In this document: positions 6,560 through 13,289 of the stretch, piece by piece
Position numbering within the stretch: the first letter of the stretch is position 1
Layout of the letters: each line of letters starts with the position of its first letter
Source of the DNA: VBDM01 sp041496705
GTDB taxonomy: Bacteria > Pseudomonadota > Gammaproteobacteria > Burkholderiales > SG8-39
NCBI GenBank assembly: GCA_041496705.1
Contig: JBGQFD010000099.1
Location: 1-13,289, forward strand
Reading direction: 5' to 3'
Length of the DNA: 13,289 nucleotides
Program-made: the position numbers and the translations under genes
Notes under the pieces: model-generated
Databases searched by the model: none
The model's input: only the letters and a program-made list of their open reading frames with translations
Told to the model about the DNA's origin: nothing

Positions 6560-7567
6560 TCAAGCGGCCGCACGGGCTTTCTCCGGCAAGCCGAGGATGC
6601 GCGCGGCGTTGCCGCCCGCGACTTTCGCGAGGTCGGCGCCCTTCAGGCCGCATTCGTCGCGCAGCCACCCGACCGGGTCCTTCTCGCCGACCGGATAGTC
6701 GCTGCCGAGCACGAGCCGGTCCGCGCCGACACGCTCGAGCAGCACGTTCAGCACCTTGGGGTCGTACACGCAGGTGTCGTAGAAGAAGGAGCGAAGGAAC
6801 TCGCTCGGGTTCCTGCCGCCGATGTTCTTCACCGTGTCGGGCCGGTTCTGGGTGTTGCGGTCCATGCGACCGAGGTAATGCGGGAAATAGCCGCCGCCGT
6901 GGGCGATCACCACCTTCAGCTTCGGATACTTGTGCATCACGCCTTCGTAAATGAGCGAGGTCAGGCATTTCGTTTCCTCGATCGACTGGCCAGCAGAGTT
7001 CCACAGCGCATAGCTCTGGAACCAGGGATCGCGCGCGCCTTCCGGATGAATCCATACCGCGACGTCGCGCGCCTCGACCGCCTCCCAGAAGGGATGGAAG
7101 ACGGGATCGCCCATGTAGGCACCGCCGTATTGCGCGCCGATGTTGGCGACCCTGAGCCTGAGCTTTGTCACCGCGCGCTCCAGCTCGCCGAGCGCGAACT
7201 TCACCTCCTGCAGCGGCAGTACGAAGCTTCCGACGAAGCGGCGGGGATGCTGCGCCGCCCACTCCGCGGTCTTGTCGTTGCAGCGCATGCACAGATCCAG
7301 GTCCGTCTTCGGGTCGGCCCAGGATGTGCCCTGCAGCACCGTGCTCGAGGTGACGACGCTCACGTCGATGCCGCGTGCGTCCATGTCCTCGATCTCGAGT
7401 CTGGGATCGAACATGCGGTGCATGAGCTGCGCCGCGCCCGGCCGCGGCGCGGGCATGGGATTCGCGCCGAAGCCGGTGAACACGGTCTTGTTGGTCGAGG
7501 CCTTGAACACGCCTTCTTCCAGCATGTGCGCGTGGAAGTCGACGACGAGCGGCAGGTCATGCTTCAT
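6560..7567 (-). CDS. Amidohydrolase-2 (ACMSD-like) family metal-dependent hydrolase/decarboxylase
   Basis: Protein of 335 aa, a TIM-barrel amidohydrolase. Metal-site residues visible in order: DFHAH (His12, His14), WIHPEG (His174), IAHGGGYFPHYLGRMD (His223) and GSDYPVG (Asp290). The HGGGYFPHYLGRMD stretch is very like that of aminocarboxymuconate-semialdehyde decarboxylase and relatives, many of which remove a carboxylate non-oxidatively. Decarboxylase is therefore as likely as hydrolase; the substrate is unknown. The start ATG at 7565-7567 is chosen because GAAGG lies 6 bases upstream; an in-frame ATG at 7573 would add two residues. It follows the Bug receptor stop by 13 bp, so it is co-transcribed. 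Cytoplasmic, no signal peptide. Confidence 0.9.
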   Translation of the reverse strand: MKHDLPLVVDFHAHMLEEGVFKASTNKTVFTGFGANPMPAPRPGAAQLMHRMFDPRLEIEDMDARGIDVSVVTSSTVLQGTSWADPKTDLDLCMRCNDKTAEWAAQHPRRFVGSFVLPLQEVKFALGELERAVTKLRLRVANIGAQYGGAYMGDPVFHPFWEAVEARDVAVWIHPEGARDPWFQSYALWNSAGQSIEETKCLTSLIYEGVMHKYPKLKVVIAHGGGYFPHYLGRMDRNTQNRPDTVKNIGGRNPSEFLRSFFYDTCVYDPKVLNVLLERVGADRLVLGSDYPVGEKDPVGWLRDECGLKGADLAKVAGGNAARILGLPEKARAAA

Positions 7568-7580
7568 GCGCATCCTTCGC

Positions 7581-8549
7581 TCACTCCGGTTGCAGGCCGA
7601 TGTCCTTGACGAGCTTGGCCCAGCGGATGCGCTCGTCCTTGAGGAACTGCGCGAGATCCTGCGGCGTTCCCAGGCCCTCGTTGATCGCGCCCAGGTCGCG
7701 CAGCCGCTGAGCGACTTCGGGATCGGCGAGCACGCGGTTGACGTCGCGGTTGACCTTCTGGATCGTTTCCACGGGCGTTCCGGCCGGCGCGAGCAGCGCG
7801 AACCAGCCGACGTACTCGAATCCCGGGTAGAGCTCGGCGAGCGTCGGCACGTCATCCAGGCCGGGGACGCGCTTGCCGGAGCTGACGGCGAGCGCCCGGA
7901 GATCGCCGCGCTTCAGGAACGCGGACATGGCCCCCGAGCTCACCAGCACGACCTGGGTCCGGCCTGCGACCGTGTCCTGCAAGGCGGGTGCGACGCCGTT
8001 GTACGGGACCTGCAGGAGCCGCATGCCGGTGGCGATGTTCAGCGCCTGGCTCATCATGCCGCCGAAGGTCTTCGCGCCCTCGTTGGCCGCGGCGAGCTTG
8101 CCGGGCTGCGCCTTGTCGAGCGCGACCAGTTCCGCGAGCGATTTCGCCGGCACCGAGTTGTTGACCGCGACCACCATGGGCGACTTGCCGATCAGCGCCA
8201 CGGGAGCGAAATCGCGCTCGGGATCGTAGGGAAGCGACTTGAACGTGAAGGGATTGCTCACGATCGCGGCGGTCGTCGCCCAGAAATAGGTGTAGCCATC
8301 GGCAGGAGACCTGGCGGCAAGCTGCGCGCCGATGACGTTCTGCCCGCCCGGGCGGTTGTCGACGATCACCTGCTGTCCCCACATTTTCGAGAGGCGATCC
8401 GCGACCAGGCGCGCGGTGATGTCCGGCGACGCGCCGGCGGGCTGCGACAGGATCCACTTCACCGGCTTGTTGGGCCAGTCCTGGGCGGCGGCCAGCCCGG
8501 CGGCGGCGGCCAGGGCGATGCCTAATAGAGTGCGCGCTGCTTGCTTCAT
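7581..8549 (-). CDS. Tripartite tricarboxylate transporter receptor (Bug/TctC family)
   Basis: Periplasmic solute-binding protein of 322 aa. Signal peptide: K2, hydrophobic 7-22, cleavage near AAA-Q23. The mature start QDWPNKPVKWILSQPAGASPDITAR contains the family's ligand-loop Asp43. Then come VDNRPGGQNVIGAQLAA, DGYTYFWAT and DFAPVALIG, all characteristic positions. Bug proteins usually bind a small mono- or dicarboxylate, or an amide such as nicotinamide, through two water molecules. The start is backed by GAGAGGAG. It sits between the M24 gene (11 bp gap) and the amidohydrolase (13 bp gap). No TctA or TctB membrane subunits occur in the window, so it is an orphan receptor here and may share a transporter elsewhere or act in sensing. 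Confidence 0.95.
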   Translation of the reverse strand: MKQAARTLLGIALAAAAGLAAAQDWPNKPVKWILSQPAGASPDITARLVADRLSKMWGQQVIVDNRPGGQNVIGAQLAARSPADGYTYFWATTAAIVSNPFTFKSLPYDPERDFAPVALIGKSPMVVAVNNSVPAKSLAELVALDKAQPGKLAAANEGAKTFGGMMSQALNIATGMRLLQVPYNGVAPALQDTVAGRTQVVLVSSGAMSAFLKRGDLRALAVSSGKRVPGLDDVPTLAELYPGFEYVGWFALLAPAGTPVETIQKVNRDVNRVLADPEVAQRLRDLGAINEGLGTPQDLAQFLKDERIRWAKLVKDIGLQPE

Positions 8550-8560
8550 GGGTTCTCCTC

Positions 8561-9760
8561 TCATCCGATCTCGAAAATCTTCTGCGGAAACGTGTGCAGC
8601 TTCTCCGCGACGCCGGCGGCGCCGACAAGATAGTTGTCGCAGCACCAGCTGTAGGTGCGCTCGGTGACGTAGGTCGGGTGACAGACCATGTTCATGTTTC
8701 TTTCGATCGTCATGGTCTCGTCGTGGCGGATCAAGGGCCGCTCGACCATGTCGTAGCCCTGGCCGTGCGAATGCAGGCGTTTCTCCTCTGGGCGCTTGTT
8801 CTTCTTCATGAAGGCATTGTATTCCGCGAAGATCTCGCTGCACTTCGCGCCCGGCTTCATCATGTTCAAGGTGAACTTCTGCGCCTCGAGCACGAAGGCG
8901 AATTCGTCCTTCATCTCCTGCGACGCCTTGCCGAGCACGCAGGTTCGGCCGAGCTCGGTGTAGAAACCCCCCGGACCGTTGTTCTCGATCAGGATCGTGA
9001 ACTGGTCGCCTTCGCGCAGCACGCGGTTCTGCTGGTAGCGGTTGGCGAAGGTCGCCGCGGTGCCGACCGGACCCGAGCCGGTGAGGAACAGGCCCTGTTC
9101 GCTGCCGTGCTTGTGGCCGATGTGCTCGGCGATCGCGGCGACTTCGAGCTCGCGCATGCCCGGCTTGATCGCGGCAAAGGTTTCCTCCATCGCCTTGTCC
9201 TGCATCATCGCGGTGCGGCGGATCCGCTCCAGCTCCTCCGGGCTCTTGATCGCCTTGATGCGATCGACCCCGTCGGAGGCGTCGACGAATTTCGCGCGCG
9301 TGAACTTGCGCCGCAGGTGGTCGCCAAGCGCGAACGACATCGCCGCGCGCCCGAGCAGGCCGATGGTGCCGCCGGCGTAATTGTCGAGCGCCTTCTCGGC
9401 GAGCTGCGCGTCGTAGTCCGCCGTATACGGGCAGGAGGCGTAGGAAGGCATGCCGATGAAGCGCGCCGTGCCGCGGCGCACCGGGTCGCCCTGAGGCCCG
9501 AACTCGCGCACCACGCCCATCGGCCCCTGCGCGATCACCGTCATGCGATCGTCCCTGGGGAAAACCACAGTGACCGGGTAGCCGTTGGTCGCCGGGACGT
9601 CGGTGAAGTACTTGACGTAGCCGCCCATCCAGTCGTTGTTCGACTGCATGAGGAGGGCATCGATCTTCAGGTCGGCCATCGCCAAGCGCACCGCGGCCCA
9701 GCGGCGCTCGAGTTCGGCGGTGGAGATGGGGTGGTTGAGGCGTTCCGCAGCTTCGGCCAC
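8561..9760 (-). CDS. M24-fold (creatinase/Xaa-Pro peptidase-like) protein with non-standard metal site
   Basis: Protein of 399 aa. It has a creatinase-like N-terminal domain (about 10-165) and a pita-bread C-terminal domain (about 170-395) beginning IKSPEELERIRRTAMM. In metallo-aminopeptidases the five ligands are Asp, Asp, His, Glu, Glu. Here the positions read Glu259 (ILIENN), Glu269 (FYTELGRT), His332 (SHGQG), Glu353 (MTIER) and, by my alignment, Cys374 (WCCDNYLV). Non-metallo creatinase also lacks the full set, so a C-N hydrolase or lyase role is possible, and simple proline peptidase activity is doubtful. The start is GTG (9758-9760 complement) with AGGGA 6-7 bases upstream. It follows the dehydrogenase stop by 9 bp, in the same operon. 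Cytoplasmic. Confidence 0.9.
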   Translation of the reverse strand: MAEAAERLNHPISTAELERRWAAVRLAMADLKIDALLMQSNNDWMGGYVKYFTDVPATNGYPVTVVFPRDDRMTVIAQGPMGVVREFGPQGDPVRRGTARFIGMPSYASCPYTADYDAQLAEKALDNYAGGTIGLLGRAAMSFALGDHLRRKFTRAKFVDASDGVDRIKAIKSPEELERIRRTAMMQDKAMEETFAAIKPGMRELEVAAIAEHIGHKHGSEQGLFLTGSGPVGTAATFANRYQQNRVLREGDQFTILIENNGPGGFYTELGRTCVLGKASQEMKDEFAFVLEAQKFTLNMMKPGAKCSEIFAEYNAFMKKNKRPEEKRLHSHGQGYDMVERPLIRHDETMTIERNMNMVCHPTYVTERTYSWCCDNYLVGAAGVAEKLHTFPQKIFEIG

Positions 9761-9769
9761 GCGATATCC

Positions 9770-10723
9770 CTAATGCTTCACCACGTTGATCATGCCCTTC
9801 GTGTCCCCGGCGAGGAACTTGCGCATGTTCTCCTCGACGACGGGAATCGCAAATCGGGGATAGCTGTCGAAGAAGCCGCCCTGATGCTGGGTGACGACGA
9901 CGTTCTCCATGTCCCAGAGCGGCGAATCCTCGGGCAGGGGCTCGGTGGCAAAAACGTCGAGCGCGGCGCCAGCGAGCTTCTTCGCTCTTAGCGCCGCGAC
10001 GAGCGCGTCCTCGTCCACCACGCCGCCGCGCGCGAGGTTGACGAGAACCGCGCCGGGCTTCATCGCGGCGAAGACCCTCGCGTCGACGATGTTGTGCGTC
10101 TCCTTCGTGTAGGGCGTGAGGATGACGAGAAAATCGATCTCCTTCACCGCGCGTTCCAGTTCGTCGCGCCCGAGCATCGCGTCGAACCCCGGCACCTGCC
10201 GCTTCGCCGAGGAAATACCCACGACCCTCATGCCCAAAGCGTGGCACTTCGGCGCGAGTTCCAGCGCGATCACGCCGACGCCGAAGATGCCCACCGTCTT
10301 CTCTTTCAGGAGCTTTGCCGGAAAGCGCTCCCACTTGTGCTGCGCCTGAAGGCGCAGCGAGCGCGGCAGGCCGCGCGCGAGCGACAACATGCCCATGAGC
10401 GCCGCTTCCGACATCGGGCCGCCGTGAAAACCGTGCATGTTGGTGACGAGAACGTTTTTCGCGAGCCCCGGCTGGTCGACGATGCCATCCACGCCGGTGC
10501 CGAGCGCCTGCACCCACTTCAGGTTCTTCGCCTTTTCGAACACATGGTTCGCCATCTGCGCCCCGAAGGTGATGAGGACGTCGGCGGTGCCGACGTGCGG
10601 ATCGACCTTGCTGTGGTGATCGACCATGTCGAGCCCGACTTGCGGAAAGGCGCTGCGGATGTGCTGGTAATACTGCATGCGCACCGGCTCGGGCAGCGTC
10701 AGCACGATGAGCACCTGGGTCAT
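9770..10723 (-). CDS. D-isomer-specific 2-hydroxyacid dehydrogenase
   Basis: NAD(P)-dependent oxidoreductase of 317 aa, interconverting a 2-hydroxy acid and a 2-oxo acid. A split substrate domain (1-100 and 285-317) flanks the Rossmann domain. The dinucleotide motif reads VGIFGVGVIA, with Ala153 where most relatives have the third Gly. Catalytic residues are present: Arg232 in NLARGGVVDE, Glu261 in ATEPLPEDSP and His280 in VTQHQGG. It is the first gene of the minus-strand cluster, so its promoter probably drives the next three genes. The ATG is at 10721-10723 complement, with no clear Shine-Dalgarno. In this setting it may process a 2-oxo acid released by the amidohydrolase or M24 enzyme; that is inference. 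Glyoxylate/hydroxypyruvate reductase is another possible name. Confidence 0.92.
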   Translation of the reverse strand: MTQVLIVLTLPEPVRMQYYQHIRSAFPQVGLDMVDHHSKVDPHVGTADVLITFGAQMANHVFEKAKNLKWVQALGTGVDGIVDQPGLAKNVLVTNMHGFHGGPMSEAALMGMLSLARGLPRSLRLQAQHKWERFPAKLLKEKTVGIFGVGVIALELAPKCHALGMRVVGISSAKRQVPGFDAMLGRDELERAVKEIDFLVILTPYTKETHNIVDARVFAAMKPGAVLVNLARGGVVDEDALVAALRAKKLAGAALDVFATEPLPEDSPLWDMENVVVTQHQGGFFDSYPRFAIPVVEENMRKFLAGDTKGMINVVKH

Positions 10724-10759
10724 GGAGCGGGGTTCGGCAGCAGTAGCGGCGGGGGACTA

Positions 10760-10765
10760 AGTATA
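10760..10765 (-). promoter_or_regulatory. Candidate -10 of the catabolic operon
   Basis: TATACT on the minus strand, 36 bases before the dehydrogenase ATG. It lies in a GC-rich 114 bp region shared with the divergent cbpA gene. No good -35 is seen at 17 bp. The bases 10761-10766 (GTATAC) are a perfect palindrome. Confidence 0.4.
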
Positions 10766-10822
10766 CAGTGCGGGGTGCCCGGTGGACGATCCCGGCGGCA
10801 GCGCCGCTGGCGGGCGCGGGGA

Positions 10823-10828
10823 TACAAT
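10823..10828 (+). promoter_or_regulatory. Candidate -10 element of cbpA
   Basis: TACAAT (5 of 6 to consensus) begins 15 bases before the cbpA ATG. If used, the leader would be only a few bases long and no Shine-Dalgarno is present, so initiation would be near-leaderless. No matching -35 was found. Confidence 0.35.
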
Positions 10829-10837
10829 GCCCGGGCG

Positions 10838-11776
10838 ATGAAATACAAGGACTACTACGCCGTGATGGGCGTCGAGCGCACGGCGAGCGCGGAGGAGATC
10901 AAGCGGGCCTACCGCAAGCTCGCGCGCAAGTACCATCCCGATGTTTCCAAGGAGCCCGGCGCCGAGGAGAAATTCAAGGAGCTGGGCGAAGCCTACGAGA
11001 CGCTGAAGGATCCGGAAAAGCGCGCCGCCTACGACCAGCTCGGCAGCCACCGCCCCGGGCAAGAGTTCCGGCCGCCGCCGGGCTGGGAGAAACGCTTCGG
11101 AGACGGGGGCTTCTCGTTCGACGACCTCGATCTCGGCGATCTGTTCGCCGGCATGGCGGGCGGCGCGCGCCGCGGCGCCCGCGCCCGGATGCAGATGCCC
11201 GGGCAGGACTACGAGGTCACCGCGCACATCTCGCTCGAGGACGCGTACCGCGGCACCGAGGTCGAACTCGAGCTTGCCGTGCCCGAGTACGACGAGAACG
11301 GTTTCGTGCATCGCACGCGGCGCGCGTTCAAGGCGCGCATTCCGAAGGGCGCCAGCGACGGCCAGCGACTGCGCCTGCCGGGCAAGGGCGGCAAGGGCTT
11401 GAACGGCGGGGGCAACGGCGACCTGTATCTCAACGTCGCGCTGCATCCGCACCGCCTGTTCCGCGTCAGCGGCCACGATCTCTACCTCGACCTGCCGCTC
11501 GCGCCCTGGGAAGCGGTGCTCGGCGCGACGCTGCAGGTGCCGACCCTGGGCGGCTCGGTGAGCCTCAAGGTTCCGCCGGGCACGCGCGCCGGCCAGCAGC
11601 TGCGGCTCGCCGGGCGCGGACTGCCGAGGCCGCGCGCGGGCGAGGGCGATCTGTTCGCCATCGTGCAGATCGCCGTGCCCGGCGCGGTCGGCGATCGCGA
11701 GCGCGCGCTCTACGGGGAGCTCGCCGGCGCTTCGACCTTCAACCCGCGCGGGCATTTCGCCGAGGAGGCAAAGTGA
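10838..11776 (+). CDS. cbpA: CbpA-type J-domain co-chaperone
   Basis: DnaJ-like protein of 312 aa (E. coli CbpA is about 306), cytoplasmic and nucleoid-associated in studied species; it stimulates DnaK ATPase. J domain 1-70 starts KDYYAVMGVERTASAEEIKRAYRKL and has His33-Pro34-Asp35. A Gly/Phe-rich linker (about 90-112) follows, with no CXXCXGXG zinc repeats. Then come two beta-sandwich client-binding domains (about 115-195 and 200-285) with IPKGASDGQRLRLPGKG and VPPGTRAGQQLRL. The zinc-free layout distinguishes it from DnaJ. The frame stays open far upstream, but the J domain fixes the start at 10838. It overlaps cbpM and diverges from the dehydrogenase operon. Confidence 0.93.
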   Translation: MKYKDYYAVMGVERTASAEEIKRAYRKLARKYHPDVSKEPGAEEKFKELGEAYETLKDPEKRAAYDQLGSHRPGQEFRPPPGWEKRFGDGGFSFDDLDLGDLFAGMAGGARRGARARMQMPGQDYEVTAHISLEDAYRGTEVELELAVPEYDENGFVHRTRRAFKARIPKGASDGQRLRLPGKGGKGLNGGGNGDLYLNVALHPHRLFRVSGHDLYLDLPLAPWEAVLGATLQVPTLGGSVSLKVPPGTRAGQQLRLAGRGLPRPRAGEGDLFAIVQIAVPGAVGDRERALYGELAGASTFNPRGHFAEEAK

Positions 11777-12093
11777 CGACCGAAGCCGCATTGTGGCTGC
11801 ACGCTGAGGAGGCCCTTACGATCGAGGAACTCGGCGAGGTGTCGGGACTGTCGGCGGCGCAAGTGCGCGAGCTGGTGGAATGCGGCGTGCTCGCGCCTAC
11901 CGACCCGGGCGCGGAGCGCCCGAGTTACTCCGCCGACCGGCTGCTCATCGCGCGCGCCGCGCTGCGGCTGTGCCGCGATTTCGATCTCGAGCCCGGCGGC
12001 GTGACGCTGGTGGCGGCGCTGCTCGAGCGCATCGGCGAGTTGGAGAAAGAAATGCGCGAGTTGCGCGCGAGATTCCCGGGCGGGCCGTGGTGA
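11773..12093 (+). CDS. cbpM: CbpM-like modulator of CbpA (MerR-type)
   Basis: Small protein of 106 aa. The GTG start (11773-11775) overlaps the cbpA TGA as GTGA, with AGGAGG 6 bases upstream. Sequence in order: TTEAALWLHAEEALTIEELGEVSGLS, a MerR_2-type helix-turn-helix-like segment (about 15-45), then RLLIARAALRLCRDFDLEPGGVTLVAALLERI and a C-terminal heptad-like helix ELEKEMRELRARF (about 90-102). CbpM proteins bind the J domain of CbpA and inhibit its co-chaperone and DNA-binding activity. The overlap makes stoichiometric synthesis likely. A longer upstream extension of this frame runs antisense-like through cbpA and is not coding. Confidence 0.88.
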   Translation: MTTEAALWLHAEEALTIEELGEVSGLSAAQVRELVECGVLAPTDPGAERPSYSADRLLIARAALRLCRDFDLEPGGVTLVAALLERIGELEKEMRELRARFPGGPW

Positions 12094-12133
12094 GACGCGC
12101 GCCCCGGGCCGATGAGGTCTGACGCTGCCGGCG

Positions 12134-12139
12134 TACAAT
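12134..12139 (+). promoter_or_regulatory. Candidate -10 element of the VOC gene
   Basis: TACAAT in the context GTACAATGC, 24-29 bases before the VOC ATG and upstream of its GGAGG site (12149-12153). The same TACAATGC octamer precedes cbpA. There is no clear -35. Confidence 0.4.
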
Positions 12140-12162
12140 GCGGCGACCTGGAGGATAGCCCC

Positions 12163-13289
12163 ATGAACAAGCCCGAACGCATCCCCGAACAGGCGGCGGA
12201 GACCTTTCTCGTCGGCGGCGTCAAGCTCGCTCGGCCGTTCCGCATCCGGCGCCTCGGCCATTTCGGCGTCAACGTCGCTGATCCGGAGAAGAGCAGAGAT
12301 TTCTACTGCCGGCTGCTCGGCTTCCGCATCTCCGACCCGCTCGACTTCGGCCCGCGCTTGAGCGAGGAGCAGCGCAAGTCCTGCGGTCCGACGCAAGGCT
12401 ACTTCTCGCGCCACGGCACCGATCACCATTCGTTCGTGTTTTTCCCCAAGGGCGCGTACGCCTGCCTGAATCCGCATTCGCTGAGGCCCTCGGGCACCCT
12501 GAACCAGATCACCTGGCAGTGCGGCTCGCTGCAGGAAGTGTCGGATGCCTTCGACTGGTTCTCCAAACGCGGTCGGCCGATCCGTCGCGCCGGCCGCGAC
12601 TTGCCGGGATCGAACTGGCATTTCTATCCGCCCGATCCCGACGGCCACACCAACGAGCTCTACTACGGCATCGAGCAGATCGGCTGGGACGGCTACTCCA
12701 AGCCGCGCGACATGTACGGCGTGCGCTACACCAAGCCGCCGACGCTGCCGCACAAGTCGGAGTACGCGGAGGTGATGCAGGCGACCGCGGACGGGATTCC
12801 GATCGAGAAGGGTTTGCGCGCTCATGACATGGGCGGCGAGGAGAAGTACGACGTCGGCGGGATTTTGCTTGCGCGGCCGTTCAAGATCCAGAAAATCGGG
12901 CCGGTGCGGTTGTTTGCCGAGAACATGGATGCGATGGTGGGTTTCTACCGCGACGACCTGGGGTTTGCGATCACCGAGGAAGTGAAGTACAAGGGGCACA
13001 CCTGCGTGTTCCTGCGTGCCAACACCGAGCACCACTCGATGGCGCTCTATCCTTTGAAGCTGCGGGAGGAGCTGGGTTTGCGCGCCGACACGACGTTGCT
13101 GTCCTTCGGATTGCAGCTCGGCGGCTACCAACAACTGAAGGACTCGGTCGCTTTCCTCAAGTCGAACGGCGTCACCATCAAATATCTGCCCCCCGAGCTA
13201 TTCCCCGGCATCGACTACTGCGCCTTTGCCATCGACCCCGACGGCTATGCGTTTCAACTGTATTACTACATGGAGCAGGTCGGCTGGGA
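12163..13289 (+). CDS. Tandem-duplicated VOC (extradiol dioxygenase-like) protein, C-terminus cut by window end
   Basis: 375 complete codons are visible, with no stop. Two vicinal-oxygen-chelate domains are evident. Domain 1 (about 17-177) opens with VGGVKLARPFRIRRLGHFG and closes with NELYYGIEQIGWDG. Domain 2 (231 to window end) opens with VGGILLARPFKIQKIGPVR and closes with FQLYYYMEQVGW, so it is an internal duplication. Domain 1 has a full facial triad: His33, His88 or His89, and Glu165. In domain 2 the matching positions are Pro247, His290/291 and Gln365, so only domain 1 should hold Fe(II) or another metal. Likely role: ring-cleaving dioxygenase of a catechol-like substrate, or another VOC reaction. 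The start has GGAGG 9 bases before the ATG. It is probably a separate transcript from cbpAM (69 bp gap) and may serve the same catabolic region. Confidence 0.9.
   Translation, partial: MNKPERIPEQAAETFLVGGVKLARPFRIRRLGHFGVNVADPEKSRDFYCRLLGFRISDPLDFGPRLSEEQRKSCGPTQGYFSRHGTDHHSFVFFPKGAYACLNPHSLRPSGTLNQITWQCGSLQEVSDAFDWFSKRGRPIRRAGRDLPGSNWHFYPPDPDGHTNELYYGIEQIGWDGYSKPRDMYGVRYTKPPTLPHKSEYAEVMQATADGIPIEKGLRAHDMGGEEKYDVGGILLARPFKIQKIGPVRLFAENMDAMVGFYRDDLGFAITEEVKYKGHTCVFLRANTEHHSMALYPLKLREELGLRADTTLLSFGLQLGGYQQLKDSVAFLKSNGVTIKYLPPELFPGIDYCAFAIDPDGYAFQLYYYMEQVGW

Noticed and set aside
6560..7855. Longer amidohydrolase gene starting inside the Bug receptor
   Set aside because: The metal motif DFHAH begins 10 residues after the ATG at 7567, as in relatives. 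Upstream residues are Ser/Arg-rich wrong-frame sequence.
8561..9760. M24 protein as a DddP-type DMSP lyase
   Set aside because: DddP keeps Asp metal ligands that are Glu here, and no other DMSP-pathway gene is nearby.
7581..10517. Apparent 978-codon frame joining the Bug receptor to upstream sequence
   Set aside because: Only the last 322 codons look like protein. The rest is an Arg/Gly-rich wrong frame through the M24 and dehydrogenase genes, so this is not a fusion.
10094..10837. N-terminal extension of cbpA back to 10094
   Set aside because: It is antisense to the dehydrogenase and low in domain content; the J domain starts directly at the ATG at 10838.
11710..13134. 474-codon minus-strand open frame over cbpM and the VOC gene
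   Set aside because: It is an Arg/Ala/His-rich shadow with no domain signature, and the plus strand carries cbpM and two VOC domains with proper ribosome sites.

Overview
The window is about 13.3 kb of GC-rich DNA. It looks chromosomal and proteobacterial, most likely a betaproteobacterium of the Burkholderiales type. The reasons are strong GC bias at third codon positions, a Bug-type (TctC-like) tricarboxylate-transporter receptor, a cbpA-cbpM chaperone pair and several TACAAT-type -10 elements. That assignment is inference; the window holds no rRNA or other phylogenetic marker. I see no tRNA, rRNA, CRISPR array, IS element or phage gene.

Left part (1-3650): a two-component system lies on the minus strand. 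The OmpR-type response regulator overlaps its histidine kinase by ATGA, and the kinase is cut by the window start just before its ATP-binding domain. Across a 415 bp intergenic region, a secreted beta-propeller protein diverges on the plus strand. It ends in a striking 34-residue Asp/His/Arg tail and is closed by a perfect 12 bp-stem terminator.

Middle part (3686-10723): seven minus-strand genes. Read in transcription order they are a D-2-hydroxyacid dehydrogenase, an M24-fold (creatinase/prolidase-like) protein, a Bug periplasmic receptor and an ACMSD-like amidohydrolase, all within 9-13 bp of each other. After a 167 bp gap come a cupin and a CocE/NonD-type hydrolase coupled by ATGA, then a small MAPEG membrane protein. 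This resembles an accessory catabolic operon for a small carboxylated or aromatic compound: capture by the Bug protein, then hydrolysis, decarboxylation and redox steps. No substrate can be assigned from sequence. Two of its enzymes depart from family active sites. The CocE-type protein keeps its Ser but has Gly and Gln where Asp and His are expected. The M24 protein has Glu, Glu and Cys at three of the five usual metal positions.

Right part (10838-13289): on the plus strand, cbpA (J-domain co-chaperone) overlaps cbpM (its MerR-like modulator). A tandem-duplicated VOC (extradiol-dioxygenase-like) protein follows and runs off the window end. Its only complete His-His-Glu metal triad is in the N-terminal half, the reverse of classical two-domain extradiol dioxygenases.

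No wholly new system is evident. The most unusual items are the degenerate CocE and M24 active sites, the duplicated VOC protein, and the metal-tail beta-propeller facing a two-component system.
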